From: UMGS1696 sp963642885
Lineage (GTDB): Bacteria > Bacillota > Clostridia > Oscillospirales > CAG-272
Length of the DNA: 7,628 nt
Reading direction: 5' to 3'
Assembly: GCA_963642885.1 (NCBI GenBank)
Contig: CAVIJI010000063.1
Span: 1 to 7,628 of the forward strand
A program made the position numbers and the translations under genes. A model generated the notes under the pieces. That model was given only the letters and a program-made list of their open reading frames with translations, did no database searches and was not told the DNA's origin. Below are positions 1 to 5,850 of the stretch, in pieces. Each line of letters begins with the position of its first letter. Position 1 is the first letter of the stretch.

Positions 1-3
1 TGC

Positions 4-19
4 ATTCTCGGGGAGGCGG
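4..19. repeat. Inverted copy of a 16-bp sequence near dnaA
   Basis: ATTCTCGGGGAGGCGG (4-19) is the exact reverse complement of 6295-6310, the sequence just at and before the left arm of the hairpin beside dnaA. The two copies are about 6.3 kb apart, suggesting a dispersed repeat whose remainder may lie beyond the left edge. Confidence 0.65.
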
Positions 20-306
20 TTTATTTCATGCGAATTAAGCTGAAGTTTATCCGCCAACAGCGGCAGCCTACTTAACCAAGCTATGATTTAAACCCCAAGA
101 AAGCCCCGCGCGGGGATGAAGAAACGATTAAGTAATACTCTCCGCGTCCCTTTAACTCACCGCGCGCACATCCTAAGCTGTGATTTAAATTTTATGCGTA
201 CACGCGCGACCGACCAAGTATAAATGTGCGAGGGCAGAGTTCATCATATTCCGTGTGCACTCCACCGCTGAGCGTGGATTCACAAGGAGGCGGCGACTGG
301 AGCCTT

Positions 307-325
307 GAACGAGCTTCGCTCGTTC
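307..325. repeat. Short hairpin with GAA/TTC triloop
   Basis: GAACGAGC (307-314) and GCTCGTTC (318-325) are perfect 8-bp arms with a 3-base loop. The minus strand reads GCGAAGC across the loop, a heptamer known to form an exceptionally stable DNA mini-hairpin. Confidence 0.75.
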
Positions 326-360
326 GGTGCGCCCTCCGCGTAGGAGCATATAATGAGATT

Positions 361-379
361 GAAAAGGCTCCGCCTTTTC
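361..379. terminator. Short hairpin, possible bidirectional terminator
   Basis: GAAAAGGC (361-368) and GCCTTTTC (372-379) are perfect 8-bp arms with a 3-base loop. The A and T tracts are within the stem, so a leftward transcript would end the stem with CCUUUUC. This resembles a short intrinsic terminator for the gyrB-kinase transcript, but the U run is brief. Confidence 0.35.
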
Positions 380-386
380 TCCATTG

Positions 387-415
387 TATAACTTTCACCG
401 CAGGTGAAAGTTATA
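387..415. repeat. Hairpin downstream of the kinase gene
   Basis: TATAACTTTCACC (387-399) and GGTGAAAGTTATA (403-415) are perfect 13-bp arms around a 3-base GCA loop, six bases beyond the preceding hairpin. Together they would give consecutive stems at the end of the transcript. Confidence 0.85.
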
Positions 416-420
416 CCCCC

Positions 421-455
421 CGGAATACATAAAAGCTACGCTTTTATGTATTCCG
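421..455. repeat. Hairpin spanning the kinase stop codon
   Basis: Perfect 16-bp arms (421-436 and 440-455) enclose a TAC loop. The right arm encodes the last residues E-Y-I-K-A, and the stop TAG lies at the loop (436-438). On the coding strand the loop is GTA closed by GC pairs. It may act as a weak transcription barrier, but no T run follows. Confidence 0.85.
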
Positions 456-1353
456 CGGCTTCCTCGGATGCCTTCTTTAAGGCTTCCGAGGAAGCCATCT
501 CCGATATAAGCCTCGAATATACATACGCCCCCAGGAACGTGTCTCCCGCTCCCTTCAGCCGCTTTACCTTCACGGGTATCGTCTCTTGCCTCAGTACCTC
601 TCCGTGCGAAAAATACATCGCTCCCTCCTCCGCCATCGTCATGATGACCGAACCGAAGGGAAGTACGGAGCACGCCGCCGCGAATTCTTTCTCCGTCCGT
701 ATGCCGTTTTTCGCCGCCCCGAACTCCGGATGAAGCACGGATAACAGCCCGCATAGCTCGTCCGAGTTCGGCTTGATGAGATCCGCCGCATCGTATATAT
801 CCATCTTCGCCGCCTCAAGCAGCGCCTCGCCGTCACAGTCGAGTACCGCTATTCCGCCTCTCATCTTTACCTTTTTCGCAAGCTGCGCGGGATACGACTT
901 CGCCACTCCCGTGGGAACGCTTCCGCATATGCATACCACATCCCCCTCACATAGCTTGTCAAGTACGCTTTTTTCTATTTTCAAAAGCTCCTCGCCGTCA
1001 AGAGCGGCACCGGGCGCGTTTATCTCTATCGCACTGCCGTTTTCGGGTATAAGAGAGGTGTTGACTCTCGTCGCTCCCGTCGTCTCGACAGCTCCGTTTG
1101 TGTCCATTCCTTCGTTTTCGAGTAACGTTCTCAGCAGCTCGCCCGTAGCTCCGCCGCAGGGAAATACCGTTTTCAGCGGCAGAGGCGTACCGTTTTCCTC
1201 GGATAGCTTCAGTATGGCTCTCGACACGTTAATGCCCTTGCCGCCTGCCGATACGGTATGCGAATACGTTCGGTTAAGTCCCGGCCGCGCGTACTCCGAG
1301 TGGTACTCCACGTCAAGCGCGGGGGAAAGAGTAAGGGTAATGATCTGGTTCAT
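436..1353 (-). CDS. PfkB-family sugar-phosphate kinase, 1-phosphofructokinase/LacC type
   Basis: The 305-residue product belongs to the PfkB (ribokinase-like) family, in the branch of FruK (fructose 1-phosphate to fructose 1,6-bisphosphate) and LacC (tagatose 6-phosphate kinase). Evidence: N-terminal IITLTLSPALD (4-13), substrate-site AGGKGINVSRAI (36-47), GGATGELL (67-74), TRVNTSLI (95-102), GSVPTG (144-149), DLIKPNSDEL (191-200) and GAGDTF (268-273) with catalytic base Asp271. Which sugar phosphate it uses cannot be told from sequence. Only 34 residues follow Asp271, about 20 fewer than usual, and the last codons sit in two hairpins (421-496), so the C-terminus looks shortened. No fructose PTS or regulator gene is adjacent; it lies 69 bp after gyrB and may be cotranscribed. 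The active-site residues are present, so it could still work. Confidence 0.88.
   Translation of the reverse strand: MNQIITLTLSPALDVEYHSEYARPGLNRTYSHTVSAGGKGINVSRAILKLSEENGTPLPLKTVFPCGGATGELLRTLLENEGMDTNGAVETTGATRVNTSLIPENGSAIEINAPGAALDGEELLKIEKSVLDKLCEGDVVCICGSVPTGVAKSYPAQLAKKVKMRGGIAVLDCDGEALLEAAKMDIYDAADLIKPNSDELCGLLSVLHPEFGAAKNGIRTEKEFAAACSVLPFGSVIMTMAEEGAMYFSHGEVLRQETIPVKVKRLKGAGDTFLGAYVYSRLISEMASSEALKKASEEAAEYIKA
457..496. repeat. 40-bp hairpin inside the kinase 3' end
   Basis: GGCTTCCTCGGA (457-468) and TCCGAGGAAGCC (485-496) are perfect 12-bp arms. An inner GCCTT/AAGGC pair continues the stem after one mismatch, leaving a loop of about 4 bases. It encodes the tail segment from about Ser288 to Ala300 of the kinase. 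Confidence 0.75.
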
Positions 1354-1362
1354 AGTCTTTTT

Positions 1363-1368
1363 TCCTCT
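1363..1368 (-). promoter_or_regulatory. Ribosome binding site of the PfkB-family gene
   Basis: AGAGGA on the minus strand lies 9 bases before the ATG at 1351-1353 and supports that start. Confidence 0.6.
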
Positions 1369-1422
1369 GATCCTTTTTCCTGTAAAATATCGAATCTTTC
1401 GCCTAAATCCGTCGAATCAACT

Positions 1423-3597
1423 TCATATGTCAAGGTTTTCCGCGTATTTCGCGTTCGCCTCGATAAATTCACGCCTCGGCTCTACCTTGTCTCCCATAAG
1501 CGTCGAGAATATCTCGTCGCACTTTATAGCATCCTCTATGTCCACACGAAGTATAGTCCTCGTCTCGGGATCCATCGTCGTCTCCCAAAGCTGATCGGTG
1601 TCCATTTCACCGAGACCTTTGTATCTCTCCGCCTCGACTCCGTTTGTGCCCATCTCGACTACTATTCTCGCCTTTTCTTCCTCAGTGAAGGCGTATTTCT
1701 CCGTCTTGCCCTTGTGAATTCTGTAAAGCGGAGGCTGCGCGAGGAATACGTGTCCCTCCTCTATAAGGGGCTTCATGTGGCGGAAGAAGAACGTCAAGAG
1801 CAGTATGCGTATGTGCGAGCCGTCGACATCGGCATCCGCCATGATGATTATCTTGCCGTAGCGCAGCTTGTTCATGTCGAAATCCTCTCCGATACCGCAG
1901 CCGAGCGCCTGTATTATCGGTATCAGCGACAGATTCTTGTATACGCTGTCGGCGTGCGACTTCTCTACGTTCAGTACCTTACCTCTGAGCGGAAGTATCG
2001 CCTGAAAACGCGGATTGCGGCAGGTCTTCGCGCTTCCTCCCGCACTGTCTCCCTCTACAAGGTAAACCTCGGTAAGGTCAACTCTCTTTTCGTTGCAGTC
2101 GGCCAGCTTGCCCGGCAGAGTCGATACCTGAAGTACCGATTTTCTCGCCTGCTCTCTTGCCTTTCTCGCGTTCTCTCTCGCCTTCTGCGCGATAAGGGAT
2201 TTGTCCACAATCGCCTTCGCCACCGCGGGGTTTTCCTCGTAGAATTCCGCGAGCTTTGTCGTTACTATGCTCTCCACTATGCCCTTGACGTCGGAGTTAC
2301 CGAGCTTCGCCTTCGTCTGGCTCTCGAACTGCGCGTCGGGCAGCTTTACCGATACGACAGCGCAAAGTCCCTCGCGCGCGTCCTCACCCGAGAAATTCTT
2401 GTCGCTGTCCTTCAGCGCTCCCGTCTTTCTCGCGTAGTCGTTCAGCACCTTCGTTATCGCGGTCTTGAAGCCCGTCTCGTGCGTGCCTCCGTCGATGGTG
2501 GACATGTTGTTCGCGAAGGTAACGATAGTCTCCGTGTAGCTGTCGTTGTACTGCATCGCCACCTCGGCGGTGATGTCGCCCTTCTGCGCCTTCATGTATA
2601 TTACGTTCGGGTGAATTACCTCGACGTGCTTGGCGCGGTTGAGGTGCTCGACGAACTCGCGTATACCTCCGTCGTACTTTAAGTCGTATTCGAGATAGCG
2701 GCAGCTCTTGTCTATTTCGCTCTCGTCGTTTTCGAATTTTATCTCGTTGTCGACGCCTTCCTTTACGACGATTTCTTCCTCGTCGGCAACGTCTTCCTCG
2801 TCACCCGTGACGCTGCTTGCCGCCTCGAGAAGTCTCTTTATGTCCTCGTCAACCTCTCCCTCGTCCTTTTTCGCGTCAAGGTCGACTCTTTCGTCACGCA
2901 GAATTATTCTTATTCCCGCGTTGAGGAATGCCTGCTCACGCAGTCTCGTAAGAAGCGTATCGGTGTCGAATGTGGTAGTGTCGGTGAAGATTTCGCCGTC
3001 GGGCTTGAATCTGACGTAAAGTCCGTGGCTGTCGCACTCACCCTCGCACTTGAACGGGCGCGCAATCTCTCCTCTTTCGAAGCGCATCGTATAGCGGTGT
3101 CCCTCGTAGCAGTTGTCTATCTCCATCCATTCGGACAGAGCGTTTACGACGGACGCGCCGACGCCGTGAAGGCCTCCCGAGATTTTATATCCGCTTCCGC
3201 CGAATTTACCGCCGGCGTGGAGCACGGAGAAAACGACCTCGAGCGTAGGTCTGCCTACCTGGTGATGAATCTGAGAAGGAACGCCGTAGCCGTTATCCTG
3301 TACGGAGACGCTTCCGTCGGGGTAGAGAACCACCTCGATTTTATCGCAGCGTCCCGCCATTGCCTCGTCTATGGAGTTGTCGACGATTTCGTACACAAGA
3401 TGGTGCAGTCCGCGCGGGCCCGTTGAGCCGATATACATACCGGGGCGTTTGCGGACGGCCTCGAGACCCTCGAGAACCTGTATCTGGTTCTCGTCGTAAT
3501 CGGGTTCCGCCGAGGATTCCTCGGTAGCAGCCTCTGCTGTTTCATCGAATGCAGCCTCCACGGGAGGGATGAGTTTTTCTTCGTTGTTTATATCCAT
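1423..3597 (-). CDS. gyrB: DNA gyrase subunit B
   Basis: GyrB is the ATPase subunit of gyrase, which introduces negative supercoils with GyrA. The 724-residue product closely follows B. subtilis GyrB from YDENQIQVLEGLEAVRKRPG (34-53) to the end EPRREFIEANAKYAENLDI. ATP-site features are E70-x-x-x-N74, D101-N-G and the lid GGLHGVGASVVNALS (141-155); the transducer has QTKAKLGN (427-434). TOPRIM motifs are EGDSAGGSAK (515-524), PLRGK (536-540) and DADVDG (588-593). It is about 85 residues longer than the Bacillus protein because of an acidic N-terminal extension (about 1-33) and an acidic insert (about 238-298) between ATPase and transducer parts. After EGDSAGGSAK it has TCRNPRFQ where many GyrB have QGRDRxFQ. 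The ATG is preceded by a modest GAGAG; an in-frame GTG at codon 13 is an alternative. gyrA is not next to it; a kinase gene follows after 69 bp. Length and C-terminal match favour GyrB over ParE. Confidence 0.97.
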   Translation of the reverse strand: MDINNEEKLIPPVEAAFDETAEAATEESSAEPDYDENQIQVLEGLEAVRKRPGMYIGSTGPRGLHHLVYEIVDNSIDEAMAGRCDKIEVVLYPDGSVSVQDNGYGVPSQIHHQVGRPTLEVVFSVLHAGGKFGGSGYKISGGLHGVGASVVNALSEWMEIDNCYEGHRYTMRFERGEIARPFKCEGECDSHGLYVRFKPDGEIFTDTTTFDTDTLLTRLREQAFLNAGIRIILRDERVDLDAKKDEGEVDEDIKRLLEAASSVTGDEEDVADEEEIVVKEGVDNEIKFENDESEIDKSCRYLEYDLKYDGGIREFVEHLNRAKHVEVIHPNVIYMKAQKGDITAEVAMQYNDSYTETIVTFANNMSTIDGGTHETGFKTAITKVLNDYARKTGALKDSDKNFSGEDAREGLCAVVSVKLPDAQFESQTKAKLGNSDVKGIVESIVTTKLAEFYEENPAVAKAIVDKSLIAQKARENARKAREQARKSVLQVSTLPGKLADCNEKRVDLTEVYLVEGDSAGGSAKTCRNPRFQAILPLRGKVLNVEKSHADSVYKNLSLIPIIQALGCGIGEDFDMNKLRYGKIIIMADADVDGSHIRILLLTFFFRHMKPLIEEGHVFLAQPPLYRIHKGKTEKYAFTEEEKARIVVEMGTNGVEAERYKGLGEMDTDQLWETTMDPETRTILRVDIEDAIKCDEIFSTLMGDKVEPRREFIEANAKYAENLDI

Positions 3598-3719
3598 GAT
3601 TACTCTCTTACAAAATGTATTTTGATTCTTTGGGGTTTATTTATATTTTTTCTTTTGATTCGGAAAGGGAAAGCCGAAGCTTTAGCTTTAAAGCAGAAAC
3701 ATTCTCTAAAGCGAAAGCC

Positions 3720-3745
3720 GAAACATTCTCTATAGAGAATGTTTC
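3720..3745. repeat. 26-bp perfect palindrome at the remB stop codon
   Basis: GAAACATTCTCTA (3720-3732) is followed immediately by its exact reverse complement (3733-3745). The remB stop TAG occupies 3730-3732. The left arm is repeated directly at 3696-3708, in the 132-bp remB-gyrB gap, which also has other GAAAGCC/GCTTTA repeats. There is no T run after it in the direction of transcription, so terminator function is doubtful. Confidence 0.8.
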
Positions 3746-4029
3746 TGAACAACATTCTCCCTCAGGAGAATGTTGTTCACGGTTCTGCCCTTTACTCCGC
3801 TTACGGATATTCTTGTGAATATCACCTTTTCGTCCGTCGAAGAGCGAGATTTCGCCAGCACAATAAAGCTTCTCGGAAGCTCGTTTCCCGCCGCCTCCGT
3901 CACACCGTCCCGCTCCGCTCTCTTTAAAAATTCCGCGTTTATGTCCGAGCCCGTGTGCCCGTCCATGTCGAATACTCCGATTATATCCTCTCCGCGTACT
4001 ATCTTTCCCGCGCCTGCGTGTATGTACAT
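3730..4029 (-). CDS. remB: RemB/DUF370-family regulator (YaaB-like)
   Basis: The 99-residue product resembles B. subtilis RemB (YaaB, 81 residues). It begins MYIHAG, continues with the family's D-I-I-G-V-F-D motif (15-21), EFLKRAE (33-39) and LPRSFIVL (51-58), and ends its conserved part with a segment near 73-85 equivalent to the family's P-L-S-S-x-T-L. RemA/RemB proteins are small DNA-binding regulators associated with matrix genes in Bacillus; the role in this organism is unknown. The gene starts 17 bp after dnaN with only a weak ribosome site, suggesting translational coupling. Its position just before gyrB matches Bacillus, but yaaA and recF, normally upstream of it, are absent. The last 16 or so codons (N-N-I-L-L-R-E-N onward) lie inside two hairpin repeats, and the stop TAG falls in the centre of one; this tail has no counterpart in RemB. 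Confidence 0.85.
   Translation of the reverse strand: MYIHAGAGKIVRGEDIIGVFDMDGHTGSDINAEFLKRAERDGVTEAAGNELPRSFIVLAKSRSSTDEKVIFTRISVSGVKGRTVNNILLRENVVQKHSL
3746..3779. repeat. CTCA-loop hairpin inside the remB 3' end
   Basis: TGAACAACATTCTCC (3746-3760) and GGAGAATGTTGTTCA (3765-3779) are perfect 15-bp arms around a CTCA loop, the same loop as in the two hairpins before dnaN. The element lies wholly within the remB reading frame and encodes most of its non-conserved tail. Confidence 0.85.
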
Positions 4030-4046
4030 CGAATAAGCTCGGCCCG

Positions 4047-5306
4047 TTAACCGTTGAGTCTTACGGGCATGATAAAGTACAAAAATTCGTCGCCGTCGCT
4101 CTCGTCACGCACCGTATCGGGATTGCGCGCGCCGAACACGCTCTCGTCGGGGGCGGAGCAAACGAAGTCCGTACCCTCGGACGGCTCTATGAGCGCGCCC
4201 ATCAGAGGAGAGTTGAGGCGTATTCTGAGTCTGTCGCAGTCGGCGGGAGATGAGCGGAGAGATTCGAGCAGGAAGCGGCAGTTGAAGCCTATCGTAATAT
4301 CCTTACCCTCCATCGCGCACGGAACCTTCTCGCATATCGAGCCGCCCGAGGAAACGGACGACATCGTTATACAGCCGTCCGCGATATCAAGCTTGACGTG
4401 CGAGCGTCCCGAGCCGCCGAGCTTATCCTCGGTGACGATTGATGCTCTTTCGCACGCGCCGAGCAGCTCTCTGCGTGAAACGTAAAGCTGTGTTGAATAG
4501 GTCTTTGACTGGGTGGAGAGAATTTTATTATAGTCGAGGTATTCCGACTCTATCACTCTGGTGAAGAAATATATGCTGTCGATTTTGAAAAAGACGTGGC
4601 GGCGGCCCACTATAAGCGTAACCTCGTCCTCGCTGTCCTTTATCAGCTTTGTGAGCTCCGTGAGGAACTTACCGGGGATAATCATCTGCGCGTCGGGGAG
4701 GGAGGAGTTATCGCCTCCGTCAAGGGGGCATTTAGCCGCGGCGAGCTTATTTCCGTCGCAGCCGACCGCCGTCATGAAGCCGTTTTCGATTTTGAAGAAC
4801 GCGCCGTTGAAGGCGGCTCTCGCGTCGTTCTGAGCGACTGCGGTAACGGTTTCGTCTATCAGCTTTTTGATTCTGTGCTGCGGGATGGAGTAAACCTTAT
4901 CGCCTATGAACATAGGCATGGAGGGGAACTCCGCGCCGGGAGCGGCGGAAATTTCGAAATCGGAATATCCTCCGCTGATTCTCGTATGTCCCTTATCGTC
5001 GATTTCTATTGTGACCTGACCGTCGGGCATAGCGCGCACGATCTGCAGGATTTTGACGGTATTAATGATGAACATACCTTTTTCGTAAATCTCGCACTCT
5101 ACACTTGTCCGAAGTCCTTTATCGAGGTCGAAGGCGGAAATACGGCAGAGGTCGTCGCGGTCCGTATCGTAATCGCCGTACTTAGGATTAGGGGGGCATT
5201 CGAAGAGAAGGCCGTCGACGGAGGTAAGAGTATTTTTAGTTTGTGAAATTCCCGCGGGTGGGATAAGGGCCGCGAGGAGTTTTTGTTTATCGAAGGTAAC
5301 TTTCAT
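4047..5306 (-). CDS. dnaN: DNA polymerase III beta subunit (sliding clamp)
   Basis: DnaN forms the ring that tethers DNA polymerase III and other partners to DNA. The 419-residue product starts MKVTF, with AAAGGA 9 bases upstream. Three clamp folds are expected at roughly 1-130, 140-265 and 270-419. Family landmarks include AAPGAEFPSMP (121-131), TRVIESEYLDYNKIL (249-263, compare the family's R-L-I-x-x-x-Y-P-D-Y), RIRLNSPLMGALIEP (361-375) and the closing FLYFIMPVRL (408-417), whose M-P-V-R-L forms part of the peptide-binding cleft. It is about 40 residues longer than usual (366-380). The excess lies in a loop near 38-53 and a polar, acidic stretch near 377-407 just before the last strand. 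It probably begins an operon with remB 17 bp downstream. Identification is firm. Confidence 0.97.
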   Translation of the reverse strand: MKVTFDKQKLLAALIPPAGISQTKNTLTSVDGLLFECPPNPKYGDYDTDRDDLCRISAFDLDKGLRTSVECEIYEKGMFIINTVKILQIVRAMPDGQVTIEIDDKGHTRISGGYSDFEISAAPGAEFPSMPMFIGDKVYSIPQHRIKKLIDETVTAVAQNDARAAFNGAFFKIENGFMTAVGCDGNKLAAAKCPLDGGDNSSLPDAQMIIPGKFLTELTKLIKDSEDEVTLIVGRRHVFFKIDSIYFFTRVIESEYLDYNKILSTQSKTYSTQLYVSRRELLGACERASIVTEDKLGGSGRSHVKLDIADGCITMSSVSSGGSICEKVPCAMEGKDITIGFNCRFLLESLRSSPADCDRLRIRLNSPLMGALIEPSEGTDFVCSAPDESVFGARNPDTVRDESDGDEFLYFIMPVRLNG

Positions 5307-5315
5307 ATGAGGGTA

Positions 5316-5321
5316 TCCTTT
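5316..5321 (-). promoter_or_regulatory. Ribosome binding site of dnaN
   Basis: AAAGGA on the minus strand ends 9 bases before the ATG at 5304-5306, supporting that start codon. Confidence 0.65.
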
Positions 5322-5375
5322 AACTTTTTTCTTATATTTACTTTTTTTATTACAAAATGTTGTTTGGCTTAAATC

Positions 5376-5439
5376 GAATTACATTCCACCTCAGTGGGAT
5401 GTAATTCAAATTACGTTCCACCTCAGTGGGATGTAATTC
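5376..5439. repeat. Two tandem CTCA-loop hairpins upstream of dnaN
   Basis: Two units about 32 bp apart each form a hairpin with loop CTCA on the plus strand (TGAG on the dnaN-coding strand). The first has arms GAATTACATTCCAC (5376-5389) and GTGGGATGTAATTC (5394-5407) with one T-G wobble. The second (5409-5438) has two wobbles. They sit 70-133 bp before the dnaN start, between the unwinding element and dnaN. They could attenuate leftward transcripts, insulate dnaN, or simply be mobile hairpin repeats; no T run follows directly. Confidence 0.8.
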
Positions 5440-5497
5440 GTGGGAGTTTTATTTACTTTTCTCTCGCCGTCGCGGTTTGTTTTTCTTTCTCGCTTTC

Positions 5498-5550
5498 TCT
5501 ATAGAGAGATATAAAATAATATAAATCTATATAAAATAAAGTTAAGTTTT
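5498..5550. other. DNA unwinding element (A+T-rich) of oriC
   Basis: By hand count 46 of 53 bases are A or T, and positions 5509-5540 contain a single C in 32 bases. The block directly abuts the trinucleotide tract at 5551-5568. A small palindrome, TCTCTATAGAGA (5496-5507), marks its dnaN-side edge. Such a block next to DnaA boxes and trios is where the duplex would first melt and helicase would load. It could also hold a dnaN promoter, but I could not pick convincing -35 and -10 hexamers. Confidence 0.8.
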
Positions 5551-5568
5551 CAGCAGTAGCAGCAGTAG
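5551..5568 (+). other. DnaA-trio tract (six YAG trinucleotides)
   Basis: Positions 5551-5568 read CAG CAG TAG CAG CAG TAG, six uninterrupted trinucleotides. Read 3' to 5' away from the adjacent DnaA box they are GAT GAC GAC GAT GAC GAC, fitting the described DnaA-trio consensus 3'-GAT-5' with invariant central A. On the dnaA-sense strand the tract is CTACTGCTGCTACTGCTG. It lies between a GC-rich block and A+T-rich DNA, in the same order and orientation as the trios of the B. subtilis basal unwinding system. DnaA would assemble here on single-stranded DNA. A chance trinucleotide microsatellite is the alternative, but the position argues against it. Confidence 0.8.
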
Positions 5569-5590
5569 AGGGGGCTGAAACTGTGGAAAA
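5569..5590 (+). other. GC-rich spacer and unwinding-proximal DnaA box
   Basis: AGGGGGCTG (5569-5577) is a GC-rich block in otherwise A+T-rich DNA. It is followed by the 9-mer TGTGGAAAA (5582-5590), the complement of TTTTCCACA, one base from the canonical TTATCCACA. In the basal unwinding model such a box anchors DnaA, which then spreads over the GC block onto the trios. Only one clear box lies here, whereas B. subtilis has two close together; the next exact box to the right is at 5851. Confidence 0.75.
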
Positions 5591-5850
5591 GTCGAAAATG
5601 ATAGAACAAATGTGTCGCGTGCGGCTCCTTTGAATATCTTTTCTTCCTTATTGTTATATATAATACGTCTTTTTCTTTTTCGGACGGCGGAAATTTTTGT
5701 TTTCGCGGTGTTGATTTCGCGTTTGATTTATTTCCGAAAATCCGCTTCTCGGCTTTTGAAATCCGTCCCGAAAACTGCTCGGCTTCGCATGAAATTGCGG
5801 AGAAGGAGTTTTCAACATGGGGCTGTTCGGAGGAAAAAAACCTCAAACCC

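Larger units (their letters stand above)
1..435. other. Gene-free interval at the left edge
   Basis: No open frame here has a credible start, length or family likeness. Besides the hairpins listed separately it holds the 12-bp palindrome CCCCGCGCGGGG (104-115), an imperfect inverted repeat around TCCACCGCTGAGCGTGGA (261-278), and two copies, one base different, of AAGCTRTGATTTAAA (78-92 and 175-189). I saw no tRNA, promoter pair or attachment site. Confidence 0.6.

Noticed and set aside
305..354. Sigma-70-type promoter from TTGAAC and TATAAT
   Set aside because: The spacing is 38 bp, far from 17, the first hexamer is part of a hairpin, and no gene follows.
1258..2682. Long plus-strand open frame of 474 codons opposite gyrB and the kinase start
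   Set aside because: It is antisense to conserved gyrB, its product is a Leu/Arg/Val-rich low-complexity sequence with no family likeness, and it is explained by codon usage of the real gene.
5376..5439. Riboswitch or T-box leader for dnaN
   Set aside because: Only two simple repeated hairpins are present; no conserved aptamer or specifier-loop features could be recognised.
5498..5550. Specific dnaN promoter in the A+T-rich block
   Set aside because: Many TATA-like hexamers occur by composition; no convincing paired -35 element, so I did not call one.
5550..5846. Minus-strand frame of 98 codons in the origin interval
   Set aside because: It ends in the DnaA-trio tract and starts inside A+T-rich DNA, with biased composition and no family likeness.
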